Made by a program: the position numbers and the translations under genes. The notes under the pieces were generated by a model. It did no database searches. It was given only the letters and a program-made list of their open reading frames with translations, and was not told where the DNA came from. Below, one piece after another: positions 34,587-46,550 of a stretch of 64,000 nucleotides of DNA (position 1 is the stretch's first letter; every line of letters begins with the position of its first letter). Source of the DNA: Hygrocybe punicea (Eukaryota > Basidiomycota > Agaricomycetes > Agaricales > Hygrophoraceae); NCBI GenBank assembly GCA_963556145.1, contig OY744467.1, positions 6,510,001 to 6,574,000 on the forward strand, written 5' to 3'.

Positions 34587-36225
34587 GTCTAGAATACTAA
34601 TGCAGATATCGACACTGGATAACGAAGACAACAGCGCCATTATCCCTATAGCCAATGCCATCCGCGCTGTCGCCATATTACCCAATGCGGTAGACTTCAA
34701 CACTAAGACTGAACTACTCACAGGTGCTGTCACAAGAGAAATCAAAAGACAATCTGACATGTTCCAAGAAACCATCGACTGAGCATTGGAACCCATCTTT
34801 AACAACATCTCCACCCGAATCACAGAACACATAGACACTAACTTCATAGAAACTAAAAATCAACTCCAGCAGATGGCAGCGCATCTTGTCAAAGCATCCA
34901 CTACTATTGAGTCCACGACCACATCCTACAAAGACGTGCTCCTAACCCAAAGTACACGTCCAGCCGCCAATCACAGAGATCCCCGTATTGCAGCCAAGGA
35001 ATCACTCCAAACCCGTCAAATACTTCTCGATGTCGCAGATACCCCAGAAACAAAAAAGGCCTTAGATATCAGCCTGGCGAAACTCACTGAAAAAGCCAAC
35101 ACGGTGCTCAAAGCCACCGACCCACCACCGACTCTCAAATTTCTGGGAATCACACGGCTTCGCAATGGAGGCATATTACTAGAAGCCAACACAGATCACA
35201 CCATCAAATGGCTATGCGACAACACACACCTGACCACATTCCTATCTGAATTTGGCCATGGAGCATCAATCAAACAATGCATGTACACCGCGGTGGCATA
35301 CTTCATACCTCTAACCTTCGACCCAGACTCAAATGACCACCTCAGAGAAATCGAGGAAATAAACGAACTACCACTGGACTCTATCGTTCGGGCCAACTGG
35401 ATTAAACCCAAAGACTGTCGATCACCCAACCAAACATGTGGCCACACAATATTCTCGTTCAACAACCCCGAAACCACCAACCACGTTCTTTCAAGAGGAT
35501 TCTTCGTCTGCCCCAAGAGAATAAACACAAGCAAATGTAAGAAGGAACCCATATGATGCCCACGCTGTCACCAATGGAATCACACCGTGGCCCGCTGCCT
35601 GGCAGACAATGACACTTGCAGTATGTGCGGAGGCCAACACAAGACCCCCGTATGCGATAACCCCGGCCAGCCCTATTGCACACCATGCAGACAACGCGGA
35701 CACACCAGCTGGGACCGCAACTGTCCTACCTTCCAGCAGAAATGCAAAGATGCGGACTCACGTAACCCTGAAAACCTCCTACCCTACTACCCTACAGCCG
35801 AGCCCTGGACGCAAACCCAATACTCAAATGGCAACTCTAGCCACACCACCACGTCCCATGTCCGAATCGATGCCCCCCAACAAACAACTCACCAGACAAC
35901 GAATAGACAATGCTCCCCATATCCTCTCCCCCCTCTGTCCCCAGCATCCCAACACTACTTGCCGCCCCCCTCTATTTTTGACCAACCCCTGCCCCCTCCG
36001 CGAAATTGCCTGACATCTAACCAGCAGCAAACGAGACAAACCACCATCACTTTTGACAAAAGACCTCCATGCCAGACAACGACCCTCCTAACACCACACA
36101 GATGGGGAGACAAGCCTCTTCCACCTCTCACTACCCCACCCCTCCACACCCCACCCCTTCCTTCCTCCTCAACCGTCACCCCATCAGATAGCACCCTGCT
36201 CCCAGCCCCCTCCAATAATGCCTGA
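34587..36225 (+). pseudogene. LINE ORF1 (gag-like, CCHC knuckles), two nonsense codons
   Basis: One continuous frame from the MULE junction to 36225, interrupted only by TGA at 34780 and 35554, both at positions likely to have been CGA (Arg). It begins ILMQISTLDNEDNSAIIPIA and continues with an RNA-binding-like middle domain (LKFLGITRLRNGGILLEA). Three zinc knuckles follow: CPRCHQWNHTVARC (C-x2-C-x4-H-x4-C), CSMCGGQHKTPVC and CTPCRQRGHTSWDRNC. The last 150 residues are rich in Pro, Thr and Gln. ORF1 proteins of this type coat the LINE RNA. ORF2 overlaps it by 8 nt (ATG at 36218), a layout that suggests termination-reinitiation. Confidence 0.82.
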
Positions 36226-37578
36226 AAACCCAATTCCACAGCCGACCCAACTCCACATATGGCAAATCAACCTCAAAGCACACTGGGATCTCATAAACTC
36301 GCTAATACACACAAAATGTGACATTCTTTTCCTACAGGAACCATACTTTGACTTTTATGGAAACACGAAAGTGACACACAACTGGAGGGTTGTCTACCCA
36401 TCTGACCGTTTCATTCTCAACACACCAATCCGCTCCATCATCTTAGTCAATACCAAACTCGACACTAACCATGGGGAACAGATCAAGGTACATGGCTCTA
36501 ACGACCTCATGGCTATTCACGTAAAAGGCCCCACAATCAACCTTGCCATATTCAACATATACAATGACTGCCACCACTCCAACTCCCTCAACACTCTTCG
36601 ACTCTTTGCCAGTACCAATGAAGCAAACCTATACCAATGCAAATCCGACCACATGCTGTGGTGCGGCGACTTTAACAGGCATCACCCCTTATGGGACGAA
36701 GAACGCAACCACCACCTATTCACCGCTAACACTCTCACACAGGCGGCACTTCTCGTCGAAGCCACAGCAGACCACGACATGATAATGGCCCTTCCAAAGG
36801 GCCTGCCCACCCTCGAATCCATGGTGACCAAAAACTGGACCAGGACCGACAACATATTTTGCACCACCAAAACAAGCGACCTCATTCTAACCTGCGACAC
36901 CAAACCTGATCACTGACCAACCAGAACTGACCATTTACCAATACTCATGTCCATATCAGTCCCAACCAGAACACGACCTGAAAAGCCATCGCGCAACTTT
37001 CGCAATGTCAACTGGGACACATTCCAAACCCATTTAGACAACATACTAAAGCAACTCCTCCACCAACCCCGATAACATCACAACAACAACTCGACGATGC
37101 CATAATCACATTAACAAACTCGCTACAGTCAACGATAGGAGCAGTAGTCCCTCTCAACGCCCCATGCCCGCACTCCAAGTGTTGGTGGACACCCCAACTA
37201 AACGAACTGAAGCGAACTAAGAACAGGCTAAGTCATCTCTCACATCAACACCGCAGAGATGCTGCTCACCCCAGTCATCAAGAACACAGAACAGCACATA
37301 GCCACTACGGCGATGAGATAATCAAAGCCAAAGAAAAACACTGGACCACCTTCCTCAATGATGCAAGTGACCACGACATATGGACGATCAATAAATGCGC
37401 CTCTAACCCCATAAGCAACAACCCCAGAGGAGATGGGGGCAAAACGTCTATCCCCTCCCTAGAGCTCACCCAACCAGACAGCAGCAAAACCTACACAAAT
37501 TCAAATGAAGCCAAAAGCCAAGCCATAGCCAAGGCTTTCTTTCCGCCTCCACCTGAACACTCCATGGTCCCCCCAAAC
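36218..37578 (+). pseudogene. LINE ORF2 fragment: APE-type endonuclease
   Basis: The frame starts MPENPIPQPTQLHIWQINLK and carries endonuclease/exonuclease/phosphatase motifs. These are the catalytic Glu in FLQEPYFDFYG, then IFNIYNDCHHSN, WCGDFNRHHPLWDE and RTDNIFCTTKTSDL. The frame is closed by TGA at 36914 and again near 36978, both explained by CGA to TGA. It is followed in pieces by a linker that ends near 37578, where it meets unrelated microsatellite-rich DNA. Reverse transcriptase is absent. The endonuclease nicks target DNA for target-primed reverse transcription. Confidence 0.8.
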
Positions 37579-37777
37579 TAGTTGTTTTGTTGTTGTTGCT
37601 GTTGGGTATTAATGGGAGGAATGTGTTGAAAATTGTTGATGAATGAATATATCAGTGAATGTACTCAGACTCACTCCTGTTCCAGTGCAAAACTCAGTCC
37701 ATATGTCCATTGGTAACATAGAAATCAATGTGATCAAAGGTGGGAAAAGCACAGACACTGATGAGCCAGGTTACTGC

Positions 37778-37809
<32 letters not shown>

Positions 37810-39035
37810 CTGCGGTTGCCATTGTTGTTGTTGTTGTTGTTGTTGTTGCTATTACTGTTGGATATTGCTGTTGGATATTAGTGGCAGAAAGGTGTTTGAA
37901 ACTGTGTTGGTGAATGTACTCAGACTCTGGACTTCTGTCCCAGTGCTAGTGTCAGTCCATATTTATTGCTGACATTGGAGACGACAGTGGAGGGGTTAGT
38001 GAAGGTGATCATAATTATAGGAATAGTATGGATTCCTGAAACAAGAAGTTAGTAACTATGAGTGAGTATTTGCTGAGTAGAGGATGTAGCTGAAGATGGA
38101 GATGAAGAGGTGAAGGTGAGGGTGATGAAGAGAAGATGAAAGTGACTATGAGATTGATGTGAACTAAAAACATATTGATTAACTGAAAGTGATATTTGCT
38201 GAACATGCTTGTGTATCTGAACATGTAAGCATTCCCAAGAAAATGATAGCCCAGTCCAATAGTAATCTACAGAAGTATTCAACTAAGTAAAGACATACAC
38301 AAATGTAAGAATATTATGAATTTGTGTTGAACCACATAGTGGGATCTTGCTCTGAGTAAGATCTGAGACAATTCCATAGTAGACTCTAAGGAAAACTTGG
38401 TGTTCTTAACAACACTTGTATTAAATAAGATATAAGCAAAACAATGCATAAATGTTGACTTGTTGGTGGGAATTTGGTGAGAATTTGGTGGGATTCCATG
38501 TGGAATCCCACTGGAAATAAAATGGTGTCTTAGTCTTGAAGGAAGCCCTATGAGTTTAGAATGCTAGATATTGTCTTATATTAGCATTGGCATTGATATT
38601 GAAGTGGGAAAAGTCAAAAAAGTCAAAAAAACCCAGTGCATTTCGACTTTCTATGTGGAGTCCATGTGGAATCCATGTGGAGAGTTCATGTGGAACAAAA
38701 AAGTCAAAAAAACCCGGTGCATTTCGACTTTCTATGTGGAGTCCATGTGGAGTCCATGTGGAATCCATGTGGAATCCCACTAGAAAATTTTTATATTAGT
38801 CTTGAACTAAGCCCTATGAGTTTAGAATGCTAAAAATAGTTTTATATTTGCAATAGCATTGATATTGAAGGAGAAAAAGTGAAAAAAGTGAAAAAAAACC
38901 CAGTGCATTTTGACTTTTTTATGTGCATTCCATGTGGAGTCCATGTGGAGTCCACATTGTCCACATTGTTCACATTGTCCCACTGGGAATCAGTGGTATA
39001 GGGTAAAATACTGCCCCACCTGAGCCCCTTGAATA
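37579..39035. other. Repeat-rich spacer between LINE copies
   Basis: No gene seen. It holds a (TGT/TGC)n tract at 37771-37857 and a (TTG)n run at 37584-37604. A region at 38000-38450 has no recognisable content, and there is a minisatellite at 38640-38960. Flanking copies of TTAGTCTTGAA...AAGCCCTATGAGTTTAGAATG at 38527-38570 and 38795-38830 show a local duplication of about 270 bp; a similar unit continues to about 39000. Confidence 0.6.
38640..38960 (+). repeat. Minisatellite of ATGTGGAGTCC units
   Basis: Runs of an 11-bp unit (ATGTGGAGTCC or ATGTGGAATCC) occur at 38655-38700, 38735-38785 and 38925-38960. They are separated by copies of AAAAAAGTCAAAAAAACCC and GTGCATTTCGACTTTCTATG. The pattern is a higher-order repeat: two or three tandem units of about 75 bp, each ending in several 11-bp units. 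Confidence 0.75.
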
Positions 39036-39212
39036 ATGCCTGAACAACCAGATCTACAGCCAATGCAACTAAATATCTGGCAAATAAATCTCAACAAATC
39101 TGCCAAAGCTTAATGGGACCTTATCAATTTGCTAATCCACACTAAATGTGATATCCTCTTAATACAGGAACCGTACTTCAACTTCTATGGTAACACGAAG
39201 GCCACACACAAC

Positions 39213-39531
39213 TAGAGAAATGCGCGGGTATGGGTGAACCTGTGGGTTCTTCCACGGGTATAGCCACAGATACGGGTATGGGTACAGATTTCTGGACCCG
39301 CCAGCTTTATTTTAAGCCCTGGATCATCCAAAATGGTCAAGTATTGAGCTAGATATGCTCAAAATACTAGAATAAAGTATTTTGAGCATATCTAGCTCAA
39401 TACTTGACCGTTTTGGACAATCCGGGGCTTAAAATGACGGGTAAAACCCGCGGGTTTTGTACCCGTGGGTACAATGGGTGCGGGTACGGGTACAGCCAAA
39501 ATTACCCACGGGTTACCCATGCTATTCACTA
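39213..39531. mobile_element. hAT-like MITE (CGGGTACGGGTA family), 319 bp, TSD CACACAAC
   Basis: The ends are TAGAGAAATGCGCGGGTA (39213) and the complement of TAGTGAATAGCATGGGTA (ending 39531). CACACAAC is duplicated at 39205-39212 and 39532-39539. Subterminal repeats are CGGGTATGGGT/ACCCGCGGG-like. The centre (about 39335-39420) is a perfect-looking hairpin around AGTATTTTGAGCATATCTAG. Removing the element restores LINE ORF2 as KATHNWRVIYLSDRF. Confidence 0.85.
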
Positions 39532-42264
39532 CACACAACTGGAGAGTCATATACCTGTCCGACCGCTTCACCTCCAAGGACCCAATCAGTAATCTTTGTT
39601 AACATTAGACTCAACACCAACCACTGGGAACAAATCAAAATCCATGGCTCCAATGACCTCACAGCGATTCTAATCAAATGCCCAACAGGTAATATCCCCA
39701 TTTTCAACATTTACAATGACTGCCATCATTCCGACACCCTCAACACCCTCCACTCCTTTGCCCAAGCTCATGAGGCGACCCTTCACCAACAAGACACTGA
39801 CCACATGCTATGGTGTGGCGAATTCAACAGACACCACCCCCTTTGGGACAAAGAGCGCAATCACTACCTATTCACTGCCAATGCCCTGGCCCAAGCAAGA
39901 ATACTCATTGAAACCATGGCCGATTGCGACATGATAATGGCACTACCCCCCCACCCTAGAATCCATGGCAACAAAGAACTGGACCAGAACAGACAACATT
40001 TTCTGCACCACCAAATCAAGCCACCTCATACTCTCCTGTGACACCAAGCCAGAACTATGCCCAACCGGTACCGACCACATACTGATCTCCACATCCATCA
40101 CCCTCCCCCCACAACTAAAACCGGAAAAGTCCTCATGAAACTTTGACAACACAAACTGGGATGTGTTCCGTGCCCACTTTGACACGCAACTACAACAACT
40201 CCCCCCGACAACCCCCATCACCTCCCAACAACAACTGGACGAAACCATATCCACTCTAACCATTGCACTACAATCGACAATCAAAGCCATAGTCCCCACC
40301 TCCACACCATGCCCACACTCAAAACAATGGTGGACACCGCAACTAAACCAGCTCAAGCAAAATAAAAACAGGCTAAGTTGACTATCCTATAAACATCGAA
40401 TATAAACTGGTCACTGCAGCCACAAAGAACACAGAAAGGCATGTAACCTATATGGCAATGAAATACTCAAGGCCAAGGAAAAGCACTGGTCAGCCTTCCT
40501 CAATGAGGCAAGTGACCACAATCTCTGGGCAATCAACAAATGCGTGTCCAACCCCATAAGCGACAACCCCAGAGGAGACAGTGGCAAGACCTCCATTCCC
40601 ACCCTAGAAATCTCCTGACCGGATGGTCACAAACTTACGCAACTTCGAATGAAGCCAAAAGTAAAGCCATTGCTGACTCCTTCTTTCCCCCCCGCCTGCA
40701 CACTCTTCGATCCCACAAGACTATGAATACCCAGCTCGTGTGCCATACACAACACACATTTCCAAGGACCTCATCACTAACCACCTCACCAAGTACTCCC
40801 ATTCAAAGCCCTGGGCCCAGATGGCATCCCGAACATTGTACTCAAGGAATGCATGGCACTCATAATGGACCACATCTACAACATTTTCAACACCATCCTC
40901 ATGCTCAACATTTACTATGCTCCATGGAAAGATTCCATCACCTGCATGCTACGCAAACCAGATAAACCAAGATACGACATCCCCAAAGCCTACTGCCCCA
41001 TAGTCCTACTTAATACCATGCCAAAACTACTAACATCCATCATAGTGGAAACCATAATGTCCATGGTTGAAGCACACCAACTACTACCCCCCCACCACTT
41101 CAGCGGCAGACCTGGACAAACCACCACTGACTCCATGCACATCCTGGTACATTGAATCAAGCACGCCTGGTGGATCAAAAGAATGGTGGCAGTTCTCTTC
41201 CTAGATATCGAAGGAGCATTTCCGAATGCAGTTACCAAGTGGCTACTCCACAACATGAGAAAAAGGCGCATTCCCAAACCCCTCATTCACCTCATAAGCA
41301 ACATATTAATGGACCACACAACCTGCCTCACCTTCGATGATTATATATCTGACCCAATACACATAAAAAACAGCATTGGTCAAGGCGACCTGATATCCAT
41401 GATCATATACCTATTTTACAATGCTGACCTACTCAACATACCCACAGGTAGATGCAAACTTCCAGTGGCATTTGTAGACGATGCCACCATATATGTGGAA
41501 GGCAAAGACTTCACAGAAACCAATAGGCTTGTCAAGAATCTCATGACAAAACAAAATGGAGCCAACAACTGGTCTAAGGACCACAACTCCCATTTTGAGA
41601 CCAGTAAATTCATGCTGATAGACTTCTCACAGTGCAGCAACATGACGAGACCCCCGCTCACACTTAACAACATCATATCAAACCCATCAAGGCTCAACAA
41701 TTCCTTGGCATCATCATGGACCAGCACCTCTGATGGCATGAGCAACGAGAAAATGCAATCACTAAGACAACCAAATGGATCCACCTCTTTCGCAGAATGG
41801 CATGACCAAAAACGGGTATCCCCAGAAAACTAATGCAACAACTATACACAGCCATTGCAATTCCAAAAATGACCTATGCCGCCGACGTTTGGTACACACC
41901 AGTCCACAACACAGCTGACAGCACCCACAGAAAAGGATCAGTTAGAGGGATGCAGGAACTTATGAAAACCCAATGCATGGCCTCAATACCCATCACTGGG
42001 GCCCTCAGAACAACACCAAATGACCTACTCGACCTCCACGCTGGTATCTTGCCCATTGACCTGCTAATGCACAAAGTGTGTCACAGATCAATTACCAGAA
42101 TGGCATCCCTCCCCACCTCACACCCACTATACACTCCACTATGAAGAAGCACAAAACACTTCGTCACCAGACACAGATCCCCCCTTCACATACTCACCCA
42201 CCTCTTCCACATTGACCTGGATAGCATAGAACCCATACGCCCAATGCATTCACATCTGCATACC

Positions 42265-43330
42265 TAAGGTTGACCACAGGTACGGGTTTACCCGCGGTTT
42301 TTAGGTCACAGGTGGTGTGGGTACGGGTACGGTTGCCAAATTTGGCACCCGCAACCAAACCGTGACCCGTACCCGCGACACCGCGGTTATCGACGGGTTG
42401 GTGACAACAACAGGGCTACGTGCCCTCAGGTACATTTCTTTTGTATTTGACATTAAACTGACTATCTTTTCTTAGATAATATTGAATTACCATACCACCA
42501 CGAAAACCCCAACCCAAAACCCCACGCCCGCAAGAGGACGCGTCTAAACGCGTCCCAGACCGTGATCCCACAACGCTGGCACCAACGTCCAGCCAATCGG
42601 GCACCAACACCAGCTCAAAGCCACAACGCCGCTGCCAAGAAGTCGCAAGTGTGAGCCCGCGGCCTAACGGCGTCGAAATGCGGGCCAACGTGTATGCGAA
42701 GACGGCAGCAGCAGTCAAGCGGCCTGTGGCAACGCAAACGACGTGGCAACGCAAACGACGTGGCAACGCAAATGACGTGGAATACCATAGCAAGGATGGT
42801 GACGGTGATGGGGACGACGACGCGGATAGGACGAGGTGGACGTGGACGATGAGGGCCTGGGATTATGACAACGAGGGCCATGATGACGACAGCCAGAACG
42901 ATGATGGCCAGGACGACGATGGCCACAACGATGGCGGCCAGGACCATGACGGCCAGGACCATGACGGCCGGGGCGACGACGGCCACAACGACACCAGCCG
43001 ATTGGCCAACGGTGACGAGGTCGGCAACGACGCGACGTGGGACAAGGATGGGCCAGGGGATGAAGGGCCATGGGGACTGTCAATAATGTTGACAGAACCA
43101 TGACCCCCCCTCAAATGACCTCGCGAACCGCGTCAGCCGCATGTCAATTGACATGGCGAGGCATTCGCGAGGTCGACAATGACCAGGACGGAACGAGCTC
43201 CCACCACAGACCTGTAGCACCCGCGGGTCGTACGGTTCGTGGCGGGTGCTACCCGTCACGGGTACAGTCTTCGCGGGTGCGGGTACGGTATTGGCAAACC
43301 CAACCCGTACCACACCCGTGGTCAACCCTA
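42265..43330. mobile_element. hAT-like MITE (CGGGTACGGGTA type, TAAGGTTGACC ends), TSD TGCATACC
   Basis: The ends are TAAGGTTGACCACAGGTACGG and the complement of TAGGGTTGACCACGGGTGTGG, 1066 bp apart. TGCATACC is duplicated exactly at 42257-42264 and 43331-43338. Subterminal arrays of CGGGTACGG flank an interior of GGCGACGACG/ATGGCCAGGACG-type repeats (42780-43060). The interior also holds a TCAATTGACA block (43144) beside ATTCGCGAGGTCGAC. The open frame 42651-43103 is a repeat artefact. It interrupts LINE ORF2 between the reverse transcriptase and RNase H parts. Confidence 0.87.
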
Positions 43331-44400
43331 TGCATACCACCCCCCCCCTTCCACATTATCGTATCCGGCACCAGGGAAGACTCCATAGAACAACACAACA
43401 ACAACAAAGCTGATATAAGGATATACTCAGATTGCTCCACACTCGAGGGAGGAGTAGGTGCAGCAGCTGTACTATCTTGAAATGGCTGCGCACACATCAA
43501 AACCCTCCAATACCACCTAGGCCCTAGCAACTCCCACCACAACGTTGAGGCAGAAAACATCACAGGAACACTTGCTCTACATCTACTGAGCCACAAAACA
43601 CTATTGCATGACGTCTCTATTTATATTGACTGCCAACCCACAATATGAGCACTAATCTCCAGCAAAACTAACCCCAAATCTGGCCAACATACCCTAGACA
43701 TCTTTCGTAAGGCGGCCCAATGACTCACTGACACCAACCACCTCCTTGCTATTACTGTCAAATGGATATCAAGTCACAGCGGCATTGCCGGAAATGAACA
43801 GGCTGACACAGAGGCCAAATCGGCAGTGAGAGGACTCACCAGCCTGCAACATGCCCTACCCCATTCATTACAGCTTGGGACTCTGCCATCCAACATTTCC
43901 ACACTCAAACAGTCTTTCGAGAATCAACTGGAGCTACAATGGAGAGATGCCTGGCAATGCTCGCCACAATTTGTACAATTCACTCGCTCGACCCCAACTT
44001 CCGCCTTAAAAAATACCTAAAAACCACAGCTAACTTAACCTGTTCCCAGACTAGCCTCATCACACAGATCCACACCGGACATCTCTCACTCAATGCATAC
44101 CTGTACAAGATCAAGAAAGTCAACACCGAAACCTGCCCCAAGTGCACCCAAGTGAAGGAAACAGTACATCACTTTCTCTTTGACTGCCCACTCTACCGAA
44201 ATGCACGCCACTTGACCACCAACACACTTAGGATGCAAGCCCAATCCCTCACTTACCTCCTCAACAACAAAAAAGGCATCTCGGAACTGATAAAATATGT
44301 GCACCACACGGGCAGGCTAAAAGATTCATTCAGTGACATGCGCAACCTGAATGATACATAACTAACTTCACTATCAACAGCACAGTGATATGGTTTCCAC

Positions 44401-45229
44401 GTCTATAACCCTGGATAAAGAGATAATAAAATATGAAAGCATTGCAAAGGTGCGAACGGGACTTGGGACACTCCCGACAATAACGCGATAATGTGTGATA
44501 ATATGTGCGATCAAATAAACAAACGCAAAGAGTCGTGAGATAACGCGATGATAAACAAGAATCGGAAGGCTTAGCTGGGTGTCCTAGATGACAGCACGAT
44601 ACGCAGTGATGACATGACGAGATGAGGGTTCTACGCTATGACTTAGGTCGATAGCGGAGAGTATGCAACGAGAAAAAACGCAGATTTGAGTAGGGATGAC
44701 TGGATCTTTAAACTTAAGATGGAAGTTAGTGGAGAGGGGAGAACTGGGTTCTTCTTCTTCTTATTTTCTACTACAGGACATTTCTTATACTTTAGAGGAT
44801 AGGGGTTTAAGGGTGGACGAGTGAAATAGAAACGTGGTGAGATATCACATGAAAACAATGAAATGGTAACAGAATGGTGAAGGATTTGAAATAATGGTGA
44901 ATATCACATGAAAGTCAGCGAAAAGACGAAGATAAACCGGATGAATTACATTTTTGGTATCGGACTCAGTGTCCAAACGTATAGGACGTGTTTAACGGTG
45001 GTGTTTCAGCGTATTGAGACCAGGTTGCTCGGTTAAGATACAGCGAAGATGTCAAAGCCACGTGCACGTAGATCGGTGTAAGTTGCGCAGGTCACACGTG
45101 ATGCACTTATATCTCGCTCATACGTGGGTCGCAGAAGAGTCGTAGGGAAACTAGGATTGACCATATGAGAGATTCTGTGCTCAAAGGGAGAGACTGCATA
45201 TCAATGGCCACAACCTACACCACAAATGA
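44401..45229. other. Unassigned, AT-rich; nothing recognised
   Basis: About 830 bases after the LINE 3' end. It includes direct repeats of GATAACGCGAT/GATAATATGTGCGAT (44480-44550) and GAAATGGTGAATATCACATG-like units (44850-44910). It may be LTR-derived, but there are no diagnostic ends. No gene-like frame. Confidence 0.35.
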
Positions 45230-45658
45230 TACTCCACCCCCCACACACGCTCACTCACATCAAGATTTCTGCTGCCTCCCGCTCTCCCGCCCCACCATCA
45301 ACCGCACTGACTGACCCAAACCTTGTCAGATGTGCTTCCACATGGCCCCTTCTTCCTTATGCATGCCCACCCCAGTGGCTGAGCACCTAATTGGTCTAGA
45401 CCCCCTCACATGACACCACTCACTAGCACCATCGGGCACCCTCAATAGTCAGGCCAGATGTCTAAAACAGCATGGGAAATGCTGGGGCCACAGGGGACTT
45501 ACTCCATCACAGTCACATTCATAAACCAGAGGTGCAGGACTTGGGATGGATCCCAATTTACTATAATCTTTGCTCACATGTAACGTCCGACATAGGGTAC
45601 AACCCTGCGGGACAATAAATTTGACATAAATAAATAAATAAATAAAATAAAATAAAAC
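45230..45658 (+). mobile_element. 3'-terminal fragment of another LINE with AAAT-repeat tail
   Basis: The stretch ends ACAACCCTGCGGGACAATAAA, then (AAAT)n and (AAAAT)n to 45657. This is the style of 3' UTR and simple-repeat tail left by fungal LINEs. There is no coding sequence, and the 5' part is missing, as expected from truncated reverse transcription. Assignment rests on the tail only. Confidence 0.5.
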
Positions 45659-45659
45659 A

Positions 45660-46550
45660 TGCAAGTTCATGAGCAGCTGGGACAGTGGGACTTGGTTGAA
45701 TATCATTGCAGGCAACAATTGAGCTCTACATGTGGAAATAGAGATATTGAAGCTGGTCGACAGAGACAAAGGCTGGTGCACTGGGGCAAATCAGGTTTGA
45801 ACGCAAACACAGCCAAACCAGCATTTGCTGCAATGTTAGAGTGGAATTTTGATTTGGGTGGCTCAGTTCCTATAAGACCAAGCCTAAATAAATTTAGGAC
45901 TCAGAAAACATTTACAATGGGCCTTTTTAATGCATTTTTTCTATGATAGATGGATCAACTGAGTTGGACAATTCCCATGCAGAAGTTTTTGTCTTGCAGA
46001 TGTAATATTTTTTCACTAAGTCAACTTCAGTCAGAGTCTGAATATTGGACTTTAATTTTTTTTTCAATCTCATCACCATGTGAATCACATGTCCTTGCCA
46101 AGTTCCTCATGAGCAGTGACAGCTTGCAGCTTTGTAACTATGTTCCTAATGGTGGCACAGTCATTCCTTCAGCTTTGTCTACTTCAAGTCCACTGTGGAG
46201 TCTTTCGAGACCGATATCATTGCCATCTGGAGGAAAATAATGGAGCTGAACCAGCTGAGGACAAGAAAGGAAATATTACTCATGCATCTTCACAATTCTG
46301 GAATTTTCTTGATGCTGCCCTTGTCAGGATCCACCTGGAAGTACAAAAGGATGGAAGGACAAAAGAGGAGCAAGAAGCATGGTTGGCAAGGTACACTCAC
46401 TGCTCTCTTTTACACCATTGTATGCTCACTTCCATTGAAGGTTCTTCAACCAAACCTTTCAGGACAATCTCAAGGCATACCCAGGTGGATCCAGGCCAAC
46501 AGCAGCAGCATGATTAGTTGATTGGCAGGTCACTGTCCAACAGCAGCTTA
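45660..46550 (+). pseudogene. Degenerate gene of unknown type
   Basis: Plus-strand frames 45659-45946 and 46116-46517 have partly protein-like composition. An example is NITHASSQFWNFLDAALVRI followed by a Lys/Glu-rich helix, then in another frame VDWQVTVQQQLTW. They do not join cleanly. The pattern recalls TE-associated basidiomycete ORFs, but I cannot name a family. It may be only a decayed remnant. Confidence 0.3.

Larger units (their letters stand above)
30358..37578 (+). mobile_element. LINE copy 1: ORF1, endonuclease part of ORF2, 3'-truncated; MULE inside
   Basis: A non-LTR retrotransposon on the plus strand, interrupted by a MULE at 31117-34586. Upstream of the MULE, decayed frames (30358-30804 and about 31030-31107) look like the ORF1 N-terminal part or leader. 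Downstream come ORF1 with CCHC zinc knuckles and ORF2 starting at 36218 with an APE-type endonuclease. ORF2 stops abruptly at about 37578, before the reverse transcriptase. The related copy at 39036-44400 begins exactly at ORF2, so the two together cover the family. RNase H in the second copy fits the fungal Tad/I-like groups. Confidence 0.8.
39036..44361 (+). pseudogene. LINE ORF2 (endonuclease, reverse transcriptase, RNase H, zinc tail), broken
   Basis: Domains in order: endonuclease pieces (39036-40060; MLWCGEFNRHHPLWDK), then reverse transcriptase (about 40800-41830). The latter has YDIPKAYCPIVLLNTMPKLL, FLDIEGAFPN, IGQGDLISM and the catalytic AFVDDATI. RNase H (about 43378-43960) follows with IYSDCSTLEGGVGAAAV, NVEAENI, IYIDCQPTI and WISSHSGIAGNEQADTEAKS. 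Last is a zinc-ribbon-like tail (CPKCTQVKETVHHFLFDC). Several frameshifts and stops are present. TGA codons near 41153, 43478, 43645 and 43720 all fall where Arg (CGA) is expected. The RT copies the LINE RNA at the nicked target. Confidence 0.83.
39036..44400 (+). mobile_element. LINE copy 2: ORF2 with endonuclease, RT, RNase H; 5'-truncated
   Basis: A plus-strand LINE copy that starts at the ORF2 ATG (39036) and runs to an A-rich end near 44400-44440. It is of the same family as the copy at 30358-37578 (MPEQPDLQPMQLNIWQINLN against MPENPIPQPTQLHIWQINLK). Two hAT-like MITEs are inserted, at 39213-39531 and 42265-43330. 5' truncation is typical of LINE insertion by incomplete reverse transcription, although this exact start at ORF2 is striking. 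Confidence 0.85.

Noticed and set aside
42615..43114. Long overlapping frames rich in Asp/Gly, Val/Ala, Pro/Ser
   Set aside because: All lie within a MITE made of GGCCAGGACG/ATGACG repeats, and no frame has domain character.
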